A stretch of 29,953 nucleotides of DNA from an uncultured Oscillospiraceae bacterium (GTDB lineage: Bacteria > Bacillota > Clostridia > Oscillospirales > Ruminococcaceae), in assembly GCA_910584715.1 (NCBI GenBank), contig CAJUAN010000033.1:1-29953 (forward strand). The letters are read 5' to 3'. Shown piece after piece: positions 14,890-21,303 of the stretch. How positions within the stretch are numbered: position 1 is the first letter of the stretch; the number at the start of each line of letters is the position of its first letter. The notes beneath the pieces were generated by a model. It was not told the DNA's origin and did no database searches. It was given only the letters and a program-made list of their open reading frames with translations. The position numbers and the translations under genes were made by a program.

Positions 14890-15663
14890 CTATAAAATAT
14901 ACTCGGTGACTATCATCGTTGCTCCAAGCGCAAGCAACACGCCTCCGACCGCTCTGTTCAGAACCCTGGGGGAAGCTTTGTTTGCAAACCGCGCCGCAGC
15001 AGCCGCTCCTGCAAGAGTAAAAATTATGCACATTGCCAATATGGAAATATCGGGCACAGCGCCGTCTATAATGAAGTGGGAAGCCGCTCCCGTCAGAGCG
15101 GTGAAGCTCATGATGAACACGCTTGTGCCCACCGCTGTTTTCAGCTCGTACCCCAGCACGCTTGTCAGCACGAACAGCATCATCATGCCGCCTCCAGCGC
15201 CCACAAAGCCGCAGATAAAGCCTATCATCATTCCGCACAGTACAGATTGTACCGCTGCGGTTTTTTTGTCCCCTTTCATCATTTTGCTTTCCGTGGCTGT
15301 AACGGGCTTTACAAGGAACTTGACTCCCAGCAAGGTTGTCATCACTACTGAAAATCCGCCTATCGCCGTGCCGGGAAGAAGCGAAGCGATAAAGCTTCCC
15401 GCCAGAGTAAAGCACAGCACGGATATCATCATTATCACGCCGTTGCGGATATCCAGATTTTTATTCTTTCCGTATGTGTACGCCGAAGCCGCGGAGGCTA
15501 AAACGTCCGAGGCGAGAGCTATTCCCACTGCCTGATAGGGTTCAACGTCCAGAAAGGTTATGAGCATGGGCGATATCACGGCGGCGGCTGAAAGTCCCGC
15601 TATACCCGTACCCAGACCCGCGCCCAGTCCCGCTATAAGGGACACGATTATTTTTGCAAGCAT
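14890..15663 (-). CDS. TSUP family (TauE/SafE) membrane transporter
   Basis: A 257-residue permease of the TSUP (TauE/SafE, formerly DUF81) family, whose members export or import sulfite, sulfonates or other small anions; the substrate is unknown here. It shows seven or eight hydrophobic segments, the N-terminal LIAGLGAGLGTGIAGLSAA signature, and the second-half repeat CGMMIGFICGFVGAGGGMMM, plus PxxAVGIALASDVLASAAS-like and TAVGTSVFIMSFTALTGA repeats. The ATG at 15663 is one base after the Maf stop codon and its ribosome binding site AGAAAGGA lies inside the end of maf, so the two are translationally coupled. A TTG at 15684 is the alternative but lacks a binding site. It converges on the LRR/FN3 gene with no clear terminator in the 30-base gap. 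Confidence 0.9.
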   Translation of the reverse strand: MLAKIIVSLIAGLGAGLGTGIAGLSAAAVISPMLITFLDVEPYQAVGIALASDVLASAASAYTYGKNKNLDIRNGVIMMISVLCFTLAGSFIASLLPGTAIGGFSVVMTTLLGVKFLVKPVTATESKMMKGDKKTAAVQSVLCGMMIGFICGFVGAGGGMMMLFVLTSVLGYELKTAVGTSVFIMSFTALTGAASHFIIDGAVPDISILAMCIIFTLAGAAAAARFANKASPRVLNRAVGGVLLALGATMIVTEYIL

Positions 15664-15664
15664 T

Positions 15665-16243
15665 TTATAAGAGTCCTTTCTCAATTGATCCGGTAAATGA
15701 AGCTAATTCCCTTTTAAGCCGTGCGGCGGGAAGCCCCATTACCGTGAAAAAATCCCCATTTATGCCTTTTATAAGTACGCAGCCCTCTCCCTGTATCCCA
15801 TATGCGCCCGCCTTGTCCATGGGGTCTCCCGTGGCAATGTAGGCTCGTATCTCCTCCTCCGGCAGCGGATAAAATTCCACCTCCGTGGATTCCGAAAAGC
15901 TTCTTTTTCTTTCTCCCTTTGAAATGCATACCCCCGTAACAACGGTGTGGACTTTTCCCGAAAGCAGCTTCAGCATTCGGTACGCGTCCGCTTCGTCAGC
16001 GGGTTTTCCCAGTATCTCTCCGTCAACTATTACCACCGTATCGCTGCCTATGACGACGCTTTCGGGGTACAGCGCGGAAATATGCTCCGCCTTTTTTACG
16101 GCGAGGTACTCCGCGCTTTTGGCGGCGGGTATCCCCTCCGGCAGGGTCTCGTCAACGTCCGACGGGATTATTTCAAAGCTCGGGACGACGTAGCCCAGAA
16201 GCTCCCTCCGTCTCGGAGAAGCCGAGGCAAGGATAACGTTCAT
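15665..16243 (-). CDS. maf: Maf-family nucleoside triphosphate pyrophosphatase
   Basis: A Maf nucleotide pyrophosphatase (192 residues, family length) that hydrolyses dTTP/UTP-type and modified nucleotides to monophosphates, a house-cleaning activity. Conserved motifs are LASASPRRRELL at the N-terminus, SDVDETLP, the AVKKAE and GSDTVV segment with the catalytic Asp, LGKPADEADAYRMLKLLSGKVHTVVTGV, and DKAGAYGIQG near the C-terminus. The start is the ATG at 16243 (MNVILASAS); a TTG directly before it is only a frame extension. It lies 41 bases after the ABC transporter and one base before the TSUP gene. Confidence 0.94.
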   Translation of the reverse strand: MNVILASASPRRRELLGYVVPSFEIIPSDVDETLPEGIPAAKSAEYLAVKKAEHISALYPESVVIGSDTVVIVDGEILGKPADEADAYRMLKLLSGKVHTVVTGVCISKGERKRSFSESTEVEFYPLPEEEIRAYIATGDPMDKAGAYGIQGEGCVLIKGINGDFFTVMGLPAARLKRELASFTGSIEKGLL

Positions 16244-16283
16244 CAAATCAGTCCATTTCCTTTAAATTTCTGCGGCGTTTCAT

Positions 16284-18986
16284 TTACTCCGACCTGAGAG
16301 CCGCCACAGGGTCTTTCTTTGCCGCAACGCCCGAGGGGATAAGTCCCGCGATAAGAGTAAGTATCATGCTTATAACAACGAGAGCTGTTCCCCCTATGGG
16401 AGGCAGGCTGCAAAGCTCCTTTACGTCCGTAAGGTGTTCGATTATCATGTTTATGGGAATGTTCAGCAAGAGCGTTACGAGTATTCCCAGTGCACCGGAG
16501 GTGAAGCCGATAATAAGGGTCTCCGCGTTGAATACCCGGGAAATGTCCTTTTTGGAGGCGCCTATGGCTCTTAAAACGCCTATTTCCTTTGTGCGCTCCA
16601 GTACCGAGATGTAGGTGATTATTCCTATCATTATGGAGGACACAACCAGGGATATGGCGACAAACGCTATCAGGATATAGCTTATGGCGTTGATGATAGT
16701 GGTAACGCTGCTCATCATTATGCCCATGATATCGGTGTACTGTATGCAGAGGTCGTCCTCGCCCGCGTCGGTCTTACGCTGATTATAGTCGTCGATTATG
16801 TCGGTGATGTACTCCTTTGACTCAAAGTCTATGGGATAAATATTTATGGAGCTTGGGCTGTCAAGGTCGGACACGCCCATGACCGCAAGGTTTTCCTCAT
16901 AGGTGGACTTTGAGACCGTGGGTGCGCCGCTTTCCTCCTCCGCGTTCAGACCAAGCTGCTCCCCGAAAGAAGCCGCAATCCGGTCGTCGGGCATACCCAT
17001 CTGCTGAGCCGTCAGTATCTGCTCCGTCATCATTGCCTGCGTTTCGGGGTCGAGTGTGGCAATATACGCCTGCAATTCCTCCATAGTCATAGCGGGAGCG
17101 GCGTTCTCGGGTTCCGGTTCGGTTTCCTCCCCGTTGGGGTCTGCAAAGGGAAGTCCCGTAAAGACGTCGGTATCGGGGTCGTCCTTTTGCGCTTTGACGA
17201 TATCGCTGGCGTTCACCTTGTTGATAAGGCGGGTCATAAGCTCGGACTTATAGCCGATAGAGCCTATCTCGTTAGCCGCGGCGGTGCTGTCCGCGGGACG
17301 GATAATTCCCACTATTTCGATGTCCTCGGAGTTATCTATCTGTTTGGTCATAAAATCGTCGTCGGAGCTTTTGTCCACCCATACGCCGTTCTCCTCGGCG
17401 TAGTAATCGGTATTCACAAACAGCTTGAATTTCAGTCCCAGCAGCTCGTCAAAGTCTATGGACTCGACCGTGTTTATCTCCTCCACGGTCTCGCCGTTTA
17501 TCGTTCTTTGTACTGCGTCGGTAAGCTCGGCGTTATCCAGTATACCGAGACTGTACAGGGTGTAGTCCGTCACCTGATTGTATTTGTTTACGATGAGCAC
17601 GACCTCGTTTGCGGTTTCGGGCATACGTCCCGCAAGAATATCGTACTGGGAATCCAGTATCTCCCGCTTTGAGATAAGCTCCTTCCAGATGCTGAACATA
17701 CCCGACATCATGGAGTTTTCATACATCTGGTTCATTTCGGACATATGGGAAAGCCCCATGCTGTCGTACACCGCCGTGGGATTTACGCGGTAAGGGCCGT
17801 CAGCCGTTTCCGTCTTGTAGATAGTCAGCGGCGTTTGGTAGGAATACTTGATATCGCTCACAAGGTTCTGGATATCGCTTTCGCCGCTTTCAAGAAACGT
17901 CTTGAAGGTTTTCAGATCGTTGGAGGCTATCTCCGCGAACATGGCTTCCATCATGGTAGTCATAACGTTCTGGGGATATATTTTGCCCTCCTCGAAGCTC
18001 TCTCCGTTCGCCTGCGCTAAGGTCATCATGGTAGTCATCATTGTTGTCATGTCAATGGAGGTGCTCTCTATCGTCAGGGGATAGCTTGACAGGGTGTCCT
18101 CCTGAACTCGGTCGATGTAGTCCTGCGCCCCGCTTGACAGGGACATTATCAGCGCAATGCCGATTATGCCTATGGAACCCGCGAACGCCGTCATAAAGGT
18201 GCGTCCCTTTTTTGTCATAAGGTTGTTCAGGGACAGCGCCAAGGCAGTGAAAAAGGACATGGAGGTCTTTCTGCCCGCCGTACCCTTTCCCGCGCCTTCG
18301 TCCGCTCCGTCAAAGGGGTCGGAGTCGCTTTTAACCTCGCCGTCCAAAAGGCGGATTATCCTTGTGGAATACTGCTCCGCAAGGTCGGGATTGTGGGTCA
18401 CCATAATGATGAGTTTATCCTTTGCGATCTCTTTCAGAAGCTCCATTATCTGGACGCTGGTTTCGGAGTCCAGCGCGCCCGTCGGCTCGTCCGCCAAAAT
18501 GATGTCAGGCTCGTTCACAAGGGCGCGGGCAATGGCTACCCGCTGCATTTGACCTCCCGACATCTGGTTTGGCTTTTTGTTCAGCTGGTCGCCCAGTCCA
18601 ACCTTTTCCAGAGCCTCCGCGGCGCGCTTTCTCCGTTCAGTCTTGGATACGCCGGAAAGAGTAAGGGCAAGCTCCACGTTGGACAGTACGGTCTGGTGAG
18701 GGATAAGGTTGTAGCTCTGGAAAACAAATCCCACCAAATGGTTTCGGTATGTATCCCAGTCCCTGTCCCTGTACTGCTTTGTGGACTTGCCGTTGATAAT
18801 GAGGTCGCCGCTGGTGTAGTGGTCGAGACCTCCTATAATATTGAGCAGAGTAGTCTTTCCGCAGCCCGAGGGTCCCAGAACTGAAACAAACTCGTTCTCG
18901 CGGAACTTCACGCTGACTCCCCTGAGAGCGCGGATATCCGAGCCGCCTACGGAGTAATTCTTGACAATGCCGTTAAGTTCAAGCAT
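16284..18986 (-). CDS. MacB-like ABC transporter, fused ATPase and FtsX-type permease
   Basis: A single 900-residue chain. Residues 1-225 form a MacB/LolD-type ATPase: Walker A GPSGCGKTT (38-46), Q-loop FVFQSYNL, signature MSGGQ (142-146), Walker B DIILADEPTG (161-170) and H-loop H198. After a linker rich in Gly/Asp, the first transmembrane helix (about 260-285) precedes a very large extracellular part (about 290-750), followed by three FtsX-like helices (about 760-895). The family drives mechanotransmission or export of peptides, lipoproteins or antibiotics. The outside domain is unusually rich in Met (MTTMMTTMMTL, FSMS-type NSMMSGM and TMMEAMF clusters). GAAAGGAAAG precedes the ATG. It heads a set with maf and the TSUP gene. 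A regulator-like inverted repeat lies upstream. Confidence 0.92.
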   Translation of the reverse strand: MLELNGIVKNYSVGGSDIRALRGVSVKFRENEFVSVLGPSGCGKTTLLNIIGGLDHYTSGDLIINGKSTKQYRDRDWDTYRNHLVGFVFQSYNLIPHQTVLSNVELALTLSGVSKTERRKRAAEALEKVGLGDQLNKKPNQMSGGQMQRVAIARALVNEPDIILADEPTGALDSETSVQIMELLKEIAKDKLIIMVTHNPDLAEQYSTRIIRLLDGEVKSDSDPFDGADEGAGKGTAGRKTSMSFFTALALSLNNLMTKKGRTFMTAFAGSIGIIGIALIMSLSSGAQDYIDRVQEDTLSSYPLTIESTSIDMTTMMTTMMTLAQANGESFEEGKIYPQNVMTTMMEAMFAEIASNDLKTFKTFLESGESDIQNLVSDIKYSYQTPLTIYKTETADGPYRVNPTAVYDSMGLSHMSEMNQMYENSMMSGMFSIWKELISKREILDSQYDILAGRMPETANEVVLIVNKYNQVTDYTLYSLGILDNAELTDAVQRTINGETVEEINTVESIDFDELLGLKFKLFVNTDYYAEENGVWVDKSSDDDFMTKQIDNSEDIEIVGIIRPADSTAAANEIGSIGYKSELMTRLINKVNASDIVKAQKDDPDTDVFTGLPFADPNGEETEPEPENAAPAMTMEELQAYIATLDPETQAMMTEQILTAQQMGMPDDRIAASFGEQLGLNAEEESGAPTVSKSTYEENLAVMGVSDLDSPSSINIYPIDFESKEYITDIIDDYNQRKTDAGEDDLCIQYTDIMGIMMSSVTTIINAISYILIAFVAISLVVSSIMIGIITYISVLERTKEIGVLRAIGASKKDISRVFNAETLIIGFTSGALGILVTLLLNIPINMIIEHLTDVKELCSLPPIGGTALVVISMILTLIAGLIPSGVAAKKDPVAALRSE

Positions 18987-19038
18987 GGAGACTTTCCTTT
19001 CACTTTATATTCCCCCAAATCAGCTATATCCAAAATCA

Positions 19039-19055
19039 ACTATACAAAGTATACT
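19039..19055. promoter_or_regulatory. Inverted repeat upstream of the MacB-like gene
   Basis: ACTATAC-AAA-GTATACT is a 7-bp inverted repeat with one mismatch about 50 bases before the start codon. Such TATAC dyads are typical of operator sites for small winged-helix or TetR regulators. Minus-strand promoter boxes are not clear: a TTGGAT/TATAAA pair with an 18-bp spacer (19033-19004) is the best candidate. Confidence 0.45.
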
Positions 19056-19122
19056 GGAAAATCCTTATGATTTTTTTGCTATAATATGAATGCTGTGTAA
19101 ACATTAACATGGTTACGTATCA

Positions 19123-19606
19123 TTAGCGGTACTGCTCCGCAAGGTACAGCGATACCCTGTTCTGAATGTTCCCGCAGGTCTCCTCGAGGGTTTTTGTGCC
19201 GTTGAAATAGGCGGCGGTCTCCTCGCTCAGTATATCGTTCACCGCGCAGACCCTTTCCGTACAGCGGCGCGGAGCTTACCCAGCTGCACACCTCGCTTTG
19301 GTAGAGCAGGTCGGGCTGTCTGCCGCTCATTATCTCCAGCAGAAGCTTTTCACCGCTCTCGTAGAATTTTTCCTCGATAACGTAATTCTCGCTTTTGTGG
19401 TTGAATTCGTAGATGAGCCTGTTCACCTCGCTCTTTAAGCTGCCGGCATAGTAGGTGTCCCCCTCGTCGGCGGGACGGGCTAAGTAAAGTATCTGCCTGC
19501 CGTCCTCGGCAGTCTCCCTTTCGGGCTGCTTCCCGCAGGAGGAAAAAAGCACGGCTGCACACGCGCACAGGGCGGTGCACAAAAATATTTTTCGTATCCC
19601 GAACAT
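19123..19606 (-). pseudogene. Extracellular solute-binding lipoprotein, internally deleted and frameshifted
   Basis: The N-terminal part is a normal start of a sugar-type solute-binding lipoprotein: a signal peptide with lipobox LFSSC, then EFNHKSENYVIEEKFYESG and ISGRQPDLL-like sequence up to VCSWVSSAPLYGKGL. At about 19245-19262 the frame changes: in the minus-strand frame next to it, 40 codons read VNDILSEETAAYFNGTK ... NIQNRVSLYLAEQYR, ending at a TAA (19125-19123). This is a typical C-terminal end of these proteins, which are normally about 420-550 residues long. Roughly 300 codons in the middle are missing. The frame that is open from the start continues to 19079 but that tail is frameshift sequence. 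No permease or ATPase partner is nearby. Confidence 0.85.
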
Positions 19607-19630
19607 AAAAAGCGCTCCCTTTAATGTTTT

Positions 19631-19693
19631 ATTCCTTACAAATAAAACACCGCGGGGAGCGGAAAGGTTGCGTCCAAAAAGACCTTTCCCCGC
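19631..19693 (-). terminator. GC-rich hairpin region, possible terminator of the MerR gene
   Basis: On the minus strand GCGGGGAAAGGT (19693-19682) pairs with ACCTTTCC and then CCCCGC (19668-19653), a long stem with a bulge, followed by a T-rich GTGTTTTATTTGT. A second, AT-rich hairpin, GTTTTATT/AATAAAAC, overlaps the T-rich part. A small GCCG-TTTA-CGGC hairpin lies just upstream (about 19698-19709). It could end the MerR transcript before the broken lipoprotein gene. Confidence 0.5.
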
Positions 19694-19786
19694 ACCGCCG
19701 TTTACGGCACGGGGGCAAAGCCCGGTTTCCGAGACGGCAGTTCGGCTTTACTAAAGAACAGCACGAAAGTGCCTTGCATTCGGCGC

Positions 19787-20539
19787 TTATCGGCAGTAAG
19801 CCGCAATAGCCTGCGACATAAAGTCCGCCGTGCCCTCGCCGTGACGGTCGATGTTTTTCCTGAACCGTTCGTCGGCTGTGTACATTTCACCGAGACCCGA
19901 AAGTATCTCGTCGGTGCATTTGTAGTAATTTTCGGTAATGAAGTCCCGCCACCTTTTCACAAGACCGAGGGAGGCTTCGCTGTCCGGGGCTTCCCCGCTT
20001 TTCAGGAAGTCTGCGAATTCCGCAATGATACCGTCCATTGCCGAGATGATTTCGCCTTGCTTTTCCGCGGAATAATTTTCGGATTTTTTCTCGTACTCCG
20101 CGTATGCCTCCGAACCGCCCCATTTTTCCCTTGCTTCGGCGGCGTACTCGCGGAGAGCCGCTTCATAGCCGCTGTTGTCAAATGCTTCAAAGCTCATAAT
20201 GATTCCTCCTTGTTCCGGCGTTTGCGCCTCATCGAGAGCTTCTATCAGCCTTTCCAGACGCTGTTTTTTCAGCGTGAGCAAACGCTTCTGCTCCTCCATG
20301 GCTTTACGCCTGTCGTGATCGGGGGACGACAAAATATCCGAAATGCTTTTCAGAGAAAAATCCAGCTCCCTGTAGAATAAAATTTCCTGCATACGGACGA
20401 GGGAGTCTCCGTCGTAAAAACGGTATCCGCTGTATTTATCCACAGCGGCGGGCTTGAGCAGTCCTATCCCGTCGTAGTATCTCAGCGTGCGCGCGCTCAC
20501 GCCGCAGAGAGCCGCGAATTCCTTTACAGACATTTTCAT
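19787..20539 (-). CDS. MerR-family regulator with TipAS antibiotic-recognition domain
   Basis: A 250-residue MerR activator. Residues 3-70 are the winged helix: SVKEFAALCGVSARTLRYYDGIGLLKP and YSGYRFYDGDSLVRMQEI, followed by the dimerisation coiled coil (about 75-110). Residues about 125-250 match the TipAS domain, with AREKWGGSEAY, KRWRDFI, ADERFRKNIDRHGEGTADFMSQAI near the end. TipAS domains bind hydrophobic or thiopeptide-like drugs. The ATG follows GGAGG seven bases upstream. The promoter has the MerR-type 19-bp spacing with a dyad inside, so autoregulation is likely. The nearest downstream gene is the broken lipoprotein; a drug exporter is not next to it, although the MacB-like transporter is 0.8 kb away on the same strand. 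Confidence 0.92.
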   Translation of the reverse strand: MKMSVKEFAALCGVSARTLRYYDGIGLLKPAAVDKYSGYRFYDGDSLVRMQEILFYRELDFSLKSISDILSSPDHDRRKAMEEQKRLLTLKKQRLERLIEALDEAQTPEQGGIIMSFEAFDNSGYEAALREYAAEAREKWGGSEAYAEYEKKSENYSAEKQGEIISAMDGIIAEFADFLKSGEAPDSEASLGLVKRWRDFITENYYKCTDEILSGLGEMYTADERFRKNIDRHGEGTADFMSQAIAAYCR

Positions 20540-20558
20540 TTTATCGCCTCCGAATATG

Positions 20559-20589
20559 AGTATAAACCATTACGCAGCGTTAATGTCAA
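20559..20589 (-). promoter_or_regulatory. MerR-type promoter with 19-bp spacer and dyad
   Basis: On the minus strand TTGACA (20589-20584) and TATACT (20564-20559) are separated by 19 bp, the spacing typical of promoters activated by MerR proteins. The spacer holds an imperfect dyad, CATTAACGC-T-GCGTAATG (partly overlapping the -35). A 17-bp spaced TTTATA is the alternative -10, and would be a constitutive promoter. Confidence 0.7.
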
Positions 20590-20636
20590 TAGGCTTTTGA
20601 AAAAATTTTGAAAATAAGAGATGCTGCCGATGTATT

Positions 20637-20681
20637 AAAAACGCTGCGGTCCCCCGCAACACGGAGAGCCGCAGCGTTTTT
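20637..20681. terminator. Strong terminator after the HD-domain gene
   Basis: AAAAACGCTGCGG (20637-20649) and CCGCAGCGTTTTT (20669-20681) form a perfect 13-bp stem with T-runs in both directions. It sits directly at the stop codon of the minus-strand HD-domain gene. Confidence 0.9.
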
Positions 20682-21277
20682 TATTTTTCCTTGCCCTCCA
20701 AAAAGTAGGACGCCTCCATATCCGCGGTGCTTAACGCAAACGCCAGCGGGAACATCTCAAAGGAACGCCCTACCTGATTTGGGTCGTCCTCAGTTGAAAA
20801 GCCCATATGGTACCGTATGGCAAAGGCCTCCTCCCGGGAAAGCTTCATGAAGCCGGTAATTATGTACACCGATTTCTCACCATGACCGTATGGGAGCCTG
20901 TCGTCTATGGCATAGTAGGGGACTTTCTCCCACACGCCCTTGTCGTTCTTGGCATTGCGGTAGTCCACCTTGTAGAAATTCACCTTGCATATGTCGTGCA
21001 GAAGCGCGGAAACTGCTATCGTCTCCTCGGAGTAATTCATTCCGTACACCGTTTTCGCCCGCTCGCGGCTGAGGTAATCTTTCAGGCAGTGGTACACGTT
21101 AAGGCTGTGCTCCAGCAGTCCCCCCTCATATGAGCCGTGAAACCGCGTGCTTGCGGGAGCCGTGAAAAAATCGCTCTTGTCCGAGAGCAGGTACTCCAGC
21201 AGCTTATCCGCTCCCTCTCTTGTGACGTTGGTTCTGTATATGTCCAGAAATTCTTCCTTTAATTCGGTTAAACTCAT
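20681..21277 (-). CDS. HD-domain phosphohydrolase
   Basis: A 198-residue HD-superfamily metal-dependent phosphohydrolase. Metal ligands typical of the fold are H57 (GGLLEHSLNV), H94-D95 (ALLHDICK), H132 (PYGHGEKS) and H157 (AIRYHMG), with D185 in ALSTADMEA as the last. The family resembles the HD part of YhaM-like 3'-5' exonucleases, but no OB-fold is fused here, so the substrate is unknown. The gene is 26 bases after the beta-mannosidase and shares its transcript; AAAGGA lies about 13 bases before the ATG, somewhat far. A strong terminator follows. Confidence 0.85.
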   Translation of the reverse strand: MSLTELKEEFLDIYRTNVTREGADKLLEYLLSDKSDFFTAPASTRFHGSYEGGLLEHSLNVYHCLKDYLSRERAKTVYGMNYSEETIAVSALLHDICKVNFYKVDYRNAKNDKGVWEKVPYYAIDDRLPYGHGEKSVYIITGFMKLSREEAFAIRYHMGFSTEDDPNQVGRSFEMFPLAFALSTADMEASYFLEGKEK

Positions 21278-21303
21278 CGGTGCAGACCGTTCCTTTCATG
21301 CCG

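Noticed and set aside
19079..19122. Continuation of the lipoprotein frame to 19079 as a true short C-terminus
   Set aside because: The neighbouring frame encodes a convincing solute-binding-protein C-terminus ending at 19123, so the continuation is frameshifted sequence.
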